DNA from: Planctomyces sp. SH-PL14
Lineage (GTDB): Bacteria > Planctomycetota > Planctomycetia > Planctomycetales > Planctomycetaceae
Length of the DNA stretch: 64,000 nt
Direction: 5' to 3'
Assembly (NCBI RefSeq): GCF_001610835.1
Contig: NZ_CP011270.1
Coordinates: forward strand, 2,374,001-2,438,000
Shown: in pieces, positions 17,161-25,368 of the stretch
How the letters are laid out: each line of letters starts with the position of its first letter
Position numbering within the stretch: position 1 is the first letter of the stretch
Notes under the pieces: generated by a model
What the model was told of the DNA's origin: nothing
Databases searched by the model: none
What the model saw: only the letters and a program-made list of their open reading frames with translations
Translations under genes and position numbers: made by a program

Positions 17161-17961
17161 TCAGATCTGAAACACCTGGGAGGCGGTCCCGCCGTTGGGG
17201 AGCCGGATCGCGCCGGAGCCGCCGTCCCACACGGGGGCGAAGCGGAACAGGTCCTGTTCGGCGCAGCGGTCGACGTCCCGGTCGAAGCCCAGCTCCAGGA
17301 GGTTGGTCCCGCCGCGGCTTTCGCGAAGGACCTTCCGGATCTGCTCCGGTGAACCGCCCTGGGCGGCGGCAAACTCACGGGCCATGATCGTGCTGGCGTC
17401 GTCCGCGAGCGAAAACCCTCCCGAGGCGACGAGATCTCCCGCGACCGCCCCGGCGAAGAGGCAGTCTTCGGCCGTGATGATTCCGTCGGTCCCGGCGCAG
17501 AGGAGATGAACGTCGCTGCCGCCGGCGACCAGCGCGTTCACGATGGCGCGGCGGTTGACGAAGGCTCCGATGAAGATCCGCTGCGCTTCGCGAGCGGCGG
17601 CGAGGGCTCGGGTGCCGTTCGTGGTCGTGAACAGGATCGTCTGGCCGCGGACGGTCGCTTCGTCATAGCTGAACGGCGAGTTGTCGAGGTCGAAGCCTTC
17701 GATCTTGACGCCGTGCCGCTCGCCGCCGGTAAGGACGTTTTCGTTCGGAAGTCCTTTCTTCAGGACCCGCAACCGGTCGACGGACTCGACCGGGATCACC
17801 TGCCGGGCGCCGGCCGCCAGGGCGTGGATGATCGTCGTCGAGGCCCGGAGCACGTCGATAACCACGACCGAGGAGCGGTGGAACGCCTCGACGCCCCCCG
17901 GGGCTGCTCCAAGCACGGGCTGGAGCAGAGTTGGCAGAAAATGGACATGAACGCTGGGCAT
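17161..17961 (-). CDS. comB: 2-phosphosulfolactate phosphatase
   Basis: A 266-residue ComB-family protein. Signatures: VVVIDVLRASTTIIHAL near the N-terminus, GGERHGVKIEGFDLDNSP, LFTTTNGTRAL, and AGTDGIITAEDCLFAGA. ComB removes phosphate from 2-phosphosulfolactate, the second step in coenzyme M synthesis, but is also found in many bacteria without that pathway, where it probably makes sulfolactate. It is the first gene of a three-gene minus-strand run (45 bases to the ACP-SUMF1 gene). ComA and ComC are not in the window. Confidence 0.9.
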   Translation of the reverse strand: MPSVHVHFLPTLLQPVLGAAPGGVEAFHRSSVVVIDVLRASTTIIHALAAGARQVIPVESVDRLRVLKKGLPNENVLTGGERHGVKIEGFDLDNSPFSYDEATVRGQTILFTTTNGTRALAAAREAQRIFIGAFVNRRAIVNALVAGGSDVHLLCAGTDGIITAEDCLFAGAVAGDLVASGGFSLADDASTIMAREFAAAQGGSPEQIRKVLRESRGGTNLLELGFDRDVDRCAEQDLFRFAPVWDGGSGAIRLPNGGTASQVFQI

Positions 17962-18028
17962 CGTCAGATCTCCGGGGTGGCCTCACTGTAGCGGGGATCC
18001 GACGGCGAACGGGAGGCGGCCGCTTCTG

Positions 18029-18105
18029 ATCCGTGTTTATCTGTGTTCATCTGTGGCTTGTCAAAGAAGGAGTTCAGCCACAGATCAACACAGATGGACA
18101 CAGAT
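18029..18105. repeat. CACAGAT inverted repeat, copy 1
   Basis: Left arm GTGTTTATCTGTGTTCATCT, then GTGGCT; right arm AGCCACAGATCAACACAGAT, then GGACACAGATC. The arms are near-complementary over about 30 bases with a 16-base loop. Lies between the divergent comB and psd genes. A second copy is at 37379-37453. Confidence 0.8.
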
Positions 18106-18207
18106 CCGATTCGTTGGCCCCGCCGGACAGACTCGCCCGCCGGGCTTTGGAATTCTATTCTCCATCCCCGTTTCGACCGACGCTCCCCCTACCTCCGTTC
18201 CCGCCTG

Positions 18208-19203
18208 ATGCCTGAGTATCCCCAACGCGAACTCCTCCCCATGGATCCGCAGATCCGCGACATCCAGCCTGGAGGGGGCGTGATCATCCGGCTGGAGCAG
18301 CTGTGGGGGTACGTCCGCCGCGGCTGGCTGAAGACCTTCCGTCGCGGTTACGTCGAGCAGATGCGGTTCCTTCGCAAGGGGGACCGGAACGTCTGCCCGC
18401 ATGACGTGCTCGACCCGCGGGACATCAAGTTCTATCGCAACCAGGGGGGCTACTACTGGGAGCCCAAGGACGATCCGTTCGCGTGGCGGGACCATCTCCC
18501 GTTCGCCCGGTCGGGCCTGGCGGAACTGCTTGTCTTCGACACGCTGGCGTTCGGCTACGCGCTCCTCATGGCGCTGATCGCCCTTCGCTATCCGCTGGCG
18601 GGGTGGGTGACCGCGGTCCTGTGGCTGCTGGTCGCGACGTTCGTCGTGATCGGCGGACTCATCACCTGGTTCTTCCGCAACCCGCGCCGCCGCATCCCGG
18701 ATGCTCCAGGGAACGTCGTCTCGCCGGCCGACGGCAAGGTCGTGCTGATTGAAGAGATCGCGCACGATCCGGACATCGGCGGGCCGGCGATCCAGATCGG
18801 GATCTTCCTCTCGATCTTCAACGTTCACATCAACCGCGTCCCGACGGCGACGCGGGTCATCGGCCTGCGGTATCGGGCGGGGAAGTTCCTGAACGCCCTG
18901 CGGCCGGAGTCGGCGCGGGAGAATGAGCAGGTCGCCGTGATCCTGCAGGAGACCGCCGCTCCTTATCGTCCGATGGTGGTCCGGCAGATCACGGGGGCGA
19001 TCGCCCGCCGGATCGTTTGCTGGATCAAGCCGGGCGACACCCTCGTGAGCGGCGAGCAGTTCGGGATGATCAAGCTCGGCTCGCGGACGGAACTGGTGAT
19101 CCCCAAGGAAGAGGGGCTGGAGATCGTCACCCGCCTGGGCGACAAGATCCAGGCCGGCTCGACGCTCCTGGCGCGGTATGGTGGGCAGGGGCCCAAGGCC
19201 TAG
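18208..19203 (+). CDS. psd: Phosphatidylserine decarboxylase family protein
   Basis: About 331 residues from ATG 18208 (ATG 18241 is possible). A central hydrophobic pair (FGYALLMALIALRYPLAGW and VLWLLVATFVVIGGLI) is followed by the catalytic part: VVSPADGKVVLIEE, IFLSIFNVHINRVP and the self-cleavage site FGMIKLGSRTEL, where Ser of GS becomes the pyruvoyl group. The enzyme converts phosphatidylserine to phosphatidylethanolamine at the inner membrane. The N-terminal 110 residues (RRGWLKTFRRGYVEQM, GGYYWEPKDDPFAWRDH) are longer than in the short archaeal-type enzymes. The fhcB-like gene follows after 64 bases on the same strand. Confidence 0.9.
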   Translation: MPEYPQRELLPMDPQIRDIQPGGGVIIRLEQLWGYVRRGWLKTFRRGYVEQMRFLRKGDRNVCPHDVLDPRDIKFYRNQGGYYWEPKDDPFAWRDHLPFARSGLAELLVFDTLAFGYALLMALIALRYPLAGWVTAVLWLLVATFVVIGGLITWFFRNPRRRIPDAPGNVVSPADGKVVLIEEIAHDPDIGGPAIQIGIFLSIFNVHINRVPTATRVIGLRYRAGKFLNALRPESARENEQVAVILQETAAPYRPMVVRQITGAIARRIVCWIKPGDTLVSGEQFGMIKLGSRTELVIPKEEGLEIVTRLGDKIQAGSTLLARYGGQGPKA

Positions 19204-19267
19204 AGCCCATGGACGGAACGACGGGACATTGCTGGATCCTGAATCCTCACTCCGAGATCCTCTCCCC

Positions 19268-20554
19268 ATGTCGCAGACCTTCACCGACGTCCCCTGCACG
19301 GTCTGCGGATGCGTCTGTGACGACCTGTCGGTGTCGGTCGAGAACAACACGATCGGGGTGATCGAGCGGGCCTGCGATCTGGCCAGGCCGTGGTTCGATG
19401 CGCTCCGCGCGGCGCCGCCCGCCGTGCCGGCGATCGAGGGGCGGCCCGTCGAGTATGCGGAGGCGCTGGCGGCGGCTGGGGACGTCTTGAAGCGGAGCCG
19501 GGCTCCGCTCGTCTACGGTCTCTCGCGGAGCTCGACCCCTGGGCAGCGGGCGGCGGTTGCGCTTGCCGAACGGCTGGGGGGGACGATCGACACGACCGCC
19601 TCGATCTGTCACGGGCCGTCGATTGTCGCCATTCAGCAGGCGGGGGAGTCGACCTGTTCGCTGGGGGAAGTCCGGCAGCGGGCGGATCTCGTGATCTTCT
19701 GGGGGGCCGATCCCGCGCGGAGCCATCCGCGGCACTTTGAACGTTACTCGGCCGAGCCCTCCAGCGAGTTCCTGCCGGGGGGGCGGGCCGATCGGCACAT
19801 CGTCGTCATCGATCGGCCGGAGGCAGACAATGCCTCGGTCTCGCATGCCGATGAGTTCCTGGCGGTCGCGGAAGAGCGGGACTTTGAAGTCATTACGGCG
19901 CTGCGGCTGCTGGTTCGCGGCGAGACAGTCGCGGAAGCCGATGTCCGGGGCGTCGATCTCGGGCAGCTCGTTGCGCTCGCGGAGCGGATGAAGGCTTGTC
20001 GGTACGGGGTTGTTTTCTTTGGGCTGGGGCTGGCTCAGAGTCATCTGGGGCATGCGACGGTCGATGCGCTGTTGCGGCTGGTGGCGGAGCTGAATGCCCA
20101 CACGCGGTTCGCCGCCCGGCGGCTGCGTATTCCGGGGGATGTGTCGGGGGCGGACAGTGTGCTCTGCTGGCAGACGGGGTTTCCGTTTGCGGTCGATTTC
20201 TCGCGGGGATATCCGCGGTACAATCCGGGGGAGTATTCGGCCAATGAACGTCTCGAACGGGGCGAGGTCGATGCCTGTGTGCTGGTCGGGACCGAGAGCC
20301 TGAAGTGGTTCTCGCCCGCGGCGCGGGAGGCTCTTCTTCAGATCCCGACGATTGTTCTCGACTATCCGCATGCGGAGACGCCGCTGGTTCCGACGGTCAA
20401 GTTTGTGACCGCGGTGTACGGGATTCATGCGGAGGGGACGGTCTACCGGATGGATGAGGTGCCGCTGCCGTTGCGGCGGCTCTGCGATGCTCCGTATCCG
20501 ACGGATGAGCAGGTGCTGGGGGATCTGGAGCGGGCGATGGCGGCTGCCGTGTAG
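19268..20554 (+). CDS. fhcB: Formylmethanofuran dehydrogenase subunit B-like protein
   Basis: ATG 19268 gives a 428-residue protein. The N-terminus has Cys10, 13, 15 and 17 in CTVCGCVCDDL, the place where molybdopterin-oxidoreductase relatives bind a 4Fe-4S cluster. Cys114 lies in SICHGPS, the site of the metal-binding Cys or Sec in FwdB/FmdB. Other family blocks: RADLVIFWGADPARSHPRHF and LGLAQSHLGH. In bacteria with tetrahydromethanopterin-linked C1 transfer the FhcABCD complex handles formyl-methanofuran; planctomycetes are known to carry this pathway. FhcA, C and D are not next to it here, so the subunit gene is separated from its complex. Confidence 0.88.
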   Translation: MSQTFTDVPCTVCGCVCDDLSVSVENNTIGVIERACDLARPWFDALRAAPPAVPAIEGRPVEYAEALAAAGDVLKRSRAPLVYGLSRSSTPGQRAAVALAERLGGTIDTTASICHGPSIVAIQQAGESTCSLGEVRQRADLVIFWGADPARSHPRHFERYSAEPSSEFLPGGRADRHIVVIDRPEADNASVSHADEFLAVAEERDFEVITALRLLVRGETVAEADVRGVDLGQLVALAERMKACRYGVVFFGLGLAQSHLGHATVDALLRLVAELNAHTRFAARRLRIPGDVSGADSVLCWQTGFPFAVDFSRGYPRYNPGEYSANERLERGEVDACVLVGTESLKWFSPAAREALLQIPTIVLDYPHAETPLVPTVKFVTAVYGIHAEGTVYRMDEVPLPLRRLCDAPYPTDEQVLGDLERAMAAAV

Positions 20555-20677
20555 CTCGGACAGCGCACTCGCCGGCACGACACGGTTATGGGGGCACAGA
20601 GTGTGTTGTGCACCCGCTTGGGCCGAGAATCGGAGCCATCGGCACAATCCAAGGCCCACGCCAACGGCGTGAAACAT

Positions 20678-20820
20678 CCTAGCCTGGGGCAACGCCCCAG
20701 GTTCACCGCGGGTAGGATCGACCAGCCCTGAAGGGGCGCAACCACAACCGGCGCTGTTGCGCCCCTTCAGGGCTTGGAACCGTCGCGGCCGCCATTCCTG
20801 GGGCGTTGCCCCAGGCTAGG
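20678..20820. repeat. Two-tier perfect palindrome after fhcB
   Basis: Outer arms 20678-20701 and 20797-20820 are exact reverse complements over 24 bases, beginning CCTAGCCTGGGGCAACG. Inner arms 20724-20740 (AGCCCTGAAGGGGCGCA) and 20758-20774 are exact over 17 bases. Each outer arm itself contains a small hairpin (GGGGCAACGCCCC). The whole could form a cruciform or a long RNA hairpin. Another 100 bases of non-coding sequence on each side show nothing further. Confidence 0.9.
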
Positions 20821-20912
20821 GTGTTCAACGCTTTCAGCGTTCAGAAAGCCCGCTCAGTCGCTTCGGACACCGTCCTTCTCTCGGCTCTCCGCATCTCCGC
20901 GATTTGCAGATC

Positions 20913-21184
20913 TCTTTCGTCCCTGACGGGACTGCTCGGTCGCAGCGTGGCGTTGCCCCCCCTTGAAAGGGTGGGCTATTTTCGGCCGTCCCTGGCGGGA
21001 CTTCCGGGGCTCGATCTCGGTCGACAGCCCGTTCGCGAACACTGCGGGTTGGTGTGGGGGCATCCGGCACGTCGTCCGCGCTTAGACAAGTGCTCCTTCA
21101 GAAAGAGCCCTACGAGACGGGCCTCCGGCGGGCAAGAGGGCGTTGTCCCCTTGCATCCCCCACCAGGGTGCCCCTGGACCCGGT
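20913..21184 (-). repeat. 310-bp element, reverse copy of the module subfamily, right half missing
   Basis: Begins with the three-hairpin module (20913-21007) and continues into the left half of the common element (GGTTGGTGTGGGGGCATCCG to GGTGCCCCTGGACCCGG). The usual right half with GGGTTTGAGC is absent. Ends 64 bases before the M28 peptidase start. Confidence 0.8.
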
Positions 21185-21248
21185 GGGTGGCGCCGCCTCT
21201 GTACGGTGGCGATTGTCTTTGCCACACTCCTGGTCCAGGGAGGTTTCT

Positions 21249-22163
21249 ATGTTTCTGGTTCGCATTCTCGTCATCTTGGCGTTCGCTGTCGCTGCCCGCG
21301 CGGACCAGCCCGGCCTCGCCACACCCGATCCCGTTCGGGCCTTCGGTTACCTGAAACAGGTCTGCGACCTCGGCCCCCGCATCAGCGGTTCCGCCGCGAT
21401 GGAGAAGCAGCAGGAACTCCTCCGAAAGCACTTCACCGACCTGGGAGCTCAGGTCGCGGCTCAGGAGTTCGACGTCCGGCATCCCGAGACCGGTCTGCCG
21501 GTCCGGATGCGAAACCTGATCGTCTCGTGGCAGCCGGAGGCCAAGCGGCGGGCCCTGATCGGGTGTCATTACGACACGCGGCCCTTTCCGGATCAGGAGA
21601 CGCTCCCGCAGTACCGCCGCGAAGTGTTTCTTGGGGCGAATGACGGCGCGTCCGGCGTGGCTCTCTTGATGGAGATGGCCCATTTCATGAAGGACCGTCC
21701 GACGCCGCTGGGGATCGACTTTGTGTTCTTTGACGGGGAGGAGTTGGTCTACAACAACATGCGGGACCGGTACTTCCACGGGTCGGAGTTCTTTGCGGGG
21801 CAGTACCGGAACAATCCGCCGCCGTACCGGTATGTGGCGGGGGTGCTGGTCGACATGATTGGCGACAAGGACCTGGAGATTTACATCGAGAAGTTCAGTG
21901 CTCGCTACGCGCCGCAGGTGACGGAGAGTTTGTTTCAGGTGGCCAAGGAATTGAAGGTGAAGGAGTTCGTGGCGCGGAAGCGGCATGAGGTGCGGGACGA
22001 TCACATTCCGCTGAATGAGATTGCGAGGATTCCGACGTGTGACCTGATCGATTTTGATTATCGGTACTGGCACACGCGGAATGATTTGCCGGCGGCGTGT
22101 TCGGGGGAATCGTTGTCGAAGGTGGGGCGGGTGCTGTTGGCCTGGATGGACCGCTACAAGTAA
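21249..22163 (+). CDS. Secreted M28-family metallopeptidase / glutaminyl cyclase-like
   Basis: ATG 21249 with GGGAGG 6 bases upstream; signal peptide MFLVRILVILAFAVAARA. The mature part (304 residues in total) has the M28 fold ligands: His107 (CHYDTRP), Asp132 (GANDGASG), Glu164/165 (FDGEEL), Asp202 (VDMIGD) and His275 (YWHTRND). This set fits a zinc aminopeptidase, and the order also fits glutaminyl-peptide cyclotransferases, which share the fold; the two cannot be told apart here. It acts outside the cytoplasm. It converges with the MazG-like gene across a repeat. Confidence 0.88.
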   Translation: MFLVRILVILAFAVAARADQPGLATPDPVRAFGYLKQVCDLGPRISGSAAMEKQQELLRKHFTDLGAQVAAQEFDVRHPETGLPVRMRNLIVSWQPEAKRRALIGCHYDTRPFPDQETLPQYRREVFLGANDGASGVALLMEMAHFMKDRPTPLGIDFVFFDGEELVYNNMRDRYFHGSEFFAGQYRNNPPPYRYVAGVLVDMIGDKDLEIYIEKFSARYAPQVTESLFQVAKELKVKEFVARKRHEVRDDHIPLNEIARIPTCDLIDFDYRYWHTRNDLPAACSGESLSKVGRVLLAWMDRYK

Positions 22164-22177
22164 CTGGCCCTTTCACC

Positions 22178-22490
22178 GGGTCCAGGGGCACCCTGGTCAG
22201 GGGGTGCAGGGGGCAGAATGCCCCTTGCCCGCCGGAGGCCTGGCCGTCGAGAGACGTCAGAAGGAGTAAGTGTCCAAGCGCGGACACCGTGCCGGATGCC
22301 CCCACCTCAACCCGCGGGGATTGCAGGGCGAGCGGTGAGTCCTCAGCGCCGGTTTCACAAAGGGGGCGTCCGTTGCTTACAACGGTTCCTCATGGAAATG
22401 CCTCCGGCGGCAAGGGGGTGAGACCCCCTTGACCCCAGCGGCCGTCGCACGTTGGGTTTGAGCGAGCAGAGTCGTGCCGGCAAGAACCCG
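22178..22490 (+). repeat. 310-bp intergenic structured element, forward copy
   Basis: Starts 14 bases after the M28 stop and ends 6 bases before the stop of the convergent MazG-like gene. GGGGCA-GAA-TGCCCC and CAAGGGGG-TGAGA-CCCCCTTG hairpins are intact, the second one pair longer than in other copies on both sides. Confidence 0.92.
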
Positions 22491-22496
22491 GTTCTA

Positions 22497-22901
22497 CTAC
22501 GGCTTCTCGGCCGTACCGCAAACACAAACCATCTGCCCACAACCCGGACAACCACGGCCATACTTCTCCAGCACCGCCTGCTGAAGATCAATCTTCGCCA
22601 CATTGGCAATCGTCGCCAGCCAAGCCAGCACATCCGCGAACTCGTACGCCAGCTCTTCCTTCGTCCCGCTCCGCAGCGCCGCGGCCAGCTCACCGACCTC
22701 TTCCATCAGCCACATGAACGTCCCATCAACCCCCCGCGCCTCATCCTTGCGGGAGTACATCGTGTCGATCAGGGACTGAAGGTCCCGCAGGCTGAAGTTC
22801 TCGGGAGCGGACACGGTCGGAATTCCATTCGTTGTGGCGATGAGCCGTGATCTGGGTGAGAGGACGTCGGCGGGCGCGTCAGGGATGCGGGCGGGAGCCA
22901 C
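22497..22901 (-). CDS. MazG-like nucleotide pyrophosphohydrolase with Cys-rich tail
   Basis: A short MazG-fold protein: FMWLMEEVGELAAALRSG with the EExxE metal-binding helix, then EELAYEFADVLAWLATIAN with ExxD. These residues bind Mg and hydrolyse NTPs, often house-cleaning non-canonical nucleotides. The C-terminus adds CPGCGQMVCVC, a CxxC...CxC zinc-like motif not usual for the family. The start is uncertain: ATG 22901 gives 134 residues with an unstructured leader; GTG 22814 gives about 105 residues and a more usual N-terminus. Last of three minus-strand genes. Confidence 0.82.
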   Translation of the reverse strand: MAPARIPDAPADVLSPRSRLIATTNGIPTVSAPENFSLRDLQSLIDTMYSRKDEARGVDGTFMWLMEEVGELAAALRSGTKEELAYEFADVLAWLATIANVAKIDLQQAVLEKYGRGCPGCGQMVCVCGTAEKP

Positions 22902-22940
22902 CGCCGCGGCTCAGCGGGAGCTTCGCCCTCCCGCGAGGGA

Positions 22941-24398
22941 TCACTTCCAGGAGTCGATGGCGGCGCCGTACTTCGCCCGCAGCTTGCGGCGGACCGATTC
23001 GCGATCGGCATCGATCATCGCCCATACGCTCTCCCGCTCGGACTGGCCCGCCAGGACCGCCTGGGCCTGCTTCTCGCGGACTTCCCGCAGATTCGAAGTC
23101 GTGTTCACGACGTCCGGCTGGTAACCGACACTCCACCACCCCGCGCTGACGTAGCCCGGCTGGTAGTGCACGTCCCACGTCACGCTGTTCTGGAGCGTAT
23201 CGACCTGCAGCTTGGTCCCCCGCAGCGACGCGCCGAGCGCCCGCAGACGGGTGGAGAGCGTCTGGCCGTAATTGACGAGCATCGGATCGACGCCGGTCGT
23301 GGAGGTCCGCTCGATCTTCTTGGCGTAGTTCTCACACCACGAGGCGACCTTCGCCGCGTCGGACGCCTTCTTGGCCGATCCCTGGAGATCGTTCAGGATC
23401 TTTTCGAGATCGACAAAGTAGTCCCGATCCGGATTCTTCTTGGCGACATCCTTCCGCCCCCCCTGCGGCGACGTGATGAGCGTCATGATCCGCCGCAGGC
23501 CGAAGTCGGAAAGCTCGGCCCGCAGGACGACGGAGTTCCCCTCCGTGCTGACAAGCGCGCCGGCGACTTCGTCGAGGCTGGTCCCCATGTCGTCCAGGAA
23601 CTCGGCGAAGACGTCGCGGACCAGCGTCGCTTCCGCGCCGACCGGCTGGTCGAAGTCGAGGGCGACTTCCCACTGGATCGTCTCGTCGATCGTCACCTGG
23701 CTCCGGACCCCCTGGAGGCCGCGGAACAGCATTTCCATCGTCTGGACGTCGGTCGGGCTCTTCCCCTGCAGCCCCTTGGCCCCTTCGATCCGGTAGCGGA
23801 TGAACGACGGCTCAAACAGGTCGCGGCAGTCCATCGCCAGCACGACATGCCCGCGGGTCTGCTTCAGCGCGGCGTCGAGATAACCGACGAGGTCGGCGGT
23901 CTTCTTCGAGCGGACTCGGTCGATCCAGTTGCCGACGTCCTGCCGCGAGGCGGGGGCGTAGATCCCGAGGAGCTTCGGCTCCAGGCCGACGAAGTAGGAG
24001 TTCCGGTTCGTCATGATGACCGGCACGCCCCGCAGCATTTCGGCCGTCCCCTTCTCCATTCCCGCGATCTCCGGGAGCGAGAAGTCCTGCGAAGCCTCGA
24101 CGAGCGCCGCGGACCACTGGCCGTCCATCCCCTGCCCGGGGTGAATGTGCGAGACGCGGACCAGGAGATCGATCCACGGCGGGACGGCGCCTGCCAGGAA
24201 GTCGCTCGACTGATTCGCCTGCCACCCTTCTCGGGCGGCCCGCTTCGTCGCCAGGGCTTCTTTCACCCGCACGACCGCCACGCTGTTGAAGTTCTCGGGG
24301 AACATCGGCAGCAGGGCTGCGGGTTCGGCCGCCGCGGCGCGGCTGGCGCTCCCCGCGAGGACGAACGACAGACACACGAGCGACAGCAGTGAGCGCAT
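22941..24398 (-). CDS. Exported protein of unknown function
   Basis: Not recognised as a named family. A signal peptide (MRSLLSLVCLSFVLAGSASR, cleavage near AAAAEP) leads a 485-residue protein without further membrane helices. The mature part has FNSVAVVRVKEALATKRAAR near the start, a central mixed alpha/beta region, and a charged helical end. The layout, an opening strand followed by repeated evaluation-domain-like segments, is typical of large planctomycete periplasmic unknowns. It sits between a membrane protein gene and the MazG-like gene on the same strand (39 and 60 base gaps), a probable operon. Confidence 0.7.
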   Translation of the reverse strand: MRSLLSLVCLSFVLAGSASRAAAAEPAALLPMFPENFNSVAVVRVKEALATKRAAREGWQANQSSDFLAGAVPPWIDLLVRVSHIHPGQGMDGQWSAALVEASQDFSLPEIAGMEKGTAEMLRGVPVIMTNRNSYFVGLEPKLLGIYAPASRQDVGNWIDRVRSKKTADLVGYLDAALKQTRGHVVLAMDCRDLFEPSFIRYRIEGAKGLQGKSPTDVQTMEMLFRGLQGVRSQVTIDETIQWEVALDFDQPVGAEATLVRDVFAEFLDDMGTSLDEVAGALVSTEGNSVVLRAELSDFGLRRIMTLITSPQGGRKDVAKKNPDRDYFVDLEKILNDLQGSAKKASDAAKVASWCENYAKKIERTSTTGVDPMLVNYGQTLSTRLRALGASLRGTKLQVDTLQNSVTWDVHYQPGYVSAGWWSVGYQPDVVNTTSNLREVREKQAQAVLAGQSERESVWAMIDADRESVRRKLRAKYGAAIDSWK

Positions 24399-24458
24399 GA
24401 CTTCTCCGCAGTTCGGCAGGCAACGAAGAGGAATGGGACGGAAGGCGGCCCCGGGATG

Positions 24459-25058
24459 TCAGACGAACGACTCGGCTTCCGGCGCGGGGGCCGCTTCGTG
24501 ATCCGGCACGAAGGAGTAGAACAGCAGGTAGCTGAAGAACAGCGTGCTGATGACCGTCGTCGGGAAGAACGGCAGCGCCTGGGCGAAGCACTCCGCCAGC
24601 CCTTCGAGCGAGTGCGGATACCACTTCGTCAGGCCCCACACCGCCAGGTTGCTGACGAGGAAGTGTCCGATCGCCACGCCGGCGCCGGTTCCGAACAGCC
24701 GTCCGAGAGCCGGCCGCGGCTGGAGCGTCGTGCCGACGACGACCGCGAACCCGACCAGGATGTAGTTGACGAGGGTCGACATGCTGAACGCCTGCCAGAC
24801 TTCTCCGCTCATCAGGCCGAAGACGATGTCCCCCAGCACCTGGGCGACCAGCGGAATGGCGAACCCCATCCAGCGGGGACGCAGGACCGCGCCGCCGTAC
24901 AGGCAGACCGCGAAGAGCGGCGTGAAGTTCCACAGGTACGGAAACCGGATCATGTGGAACGACGGACCCATCAGCTGCATCAGGATCGCCGGGGCGAGCC
25001 GCATCGAGAGGAGCAGCAGGACGAGGGAGAGGGCGATGGTCAGCCGATTACGGTGCAT
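24459..25058 (-). CDS. DUF6580-like multi-pass membrane protein
   Basis: ATG 25058 gives 199 residues with about five membrane helices (IALSLVLLLLSMRLAPAI, FTPLFAVCLYGGAVL, IPLVAQVLGDIVFGL, TLVNYILVGFAVVVG, TVISTLFFSYLLFYSF). The helix with NFTPLFAVCLYGGA followed by a Pro-containing loop and LGDIVFG is the pattern of DUF6580, a small integral-membrane family of unknown role, distantly like ECF-type substrate components. First gene of a three-gene minus-strand run. Confidence 0.7.
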   Translation of the reverse strand: MHRNRLTIALSLVLLLLSMRLAPAILMQLMGPSFHMIRFPYLWNFTPLFAVCLYGGAVLRPRWMGFAIPLVAQVLGDIVFGLMSGEVWQAFSMSTLVNYILVGFAVVVGTTLQPRPALGRLFGTGAGVAIGHFLVSNLAVWGLTKWYPHSLEGLAECFAQALPFFPTTVISTLFFSYLLFYSFVPDHEAAPAPEAESFV

Positions 25059-25368
25059 GGAAAAACGGGCAGGACAAGTGGAGGCGGAGAGAAAGGCAAC
25101 GGCGCACGGAGCCGACAGCAATCATCGGCGGCAGCGGCTGAGTCTATCGGCAAAGAGTGGCAAAAGGGAGCGTTTCTCCGCCGCGGAGGACCCCGGCCGG
25201 CCGCTTCGCCGCGAACCGATTGACGCCCTCCGGCGTCTCCCGTAGAACGGCGCCGGGTTTCCGTTCAGAGACGCCCTTCGTAAAGGCGTTGACGGAAAGG
25301 GGAAACGCCGCGGACGCCGTGCCGCGACCCCTCCCTAGACCCTCGTCCCTCGACTCTCGTCTTTTCCA
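25059..25368. other. Gene-free region before thrS
   Basis: About 310 bases between divergent genes. No tRNA-like or T-box sequence is visible. A short hairpin GGCGTT/AACGCC around 25288-25312 is the only structure noted, too weak to call a leader. Confidence 0.4.

Noticed and set aside
25140-25368. T-box or attenuator leader before thrS
   Set aside because: No T-box sequence or clear terminator-antiterminator pair can be seen.
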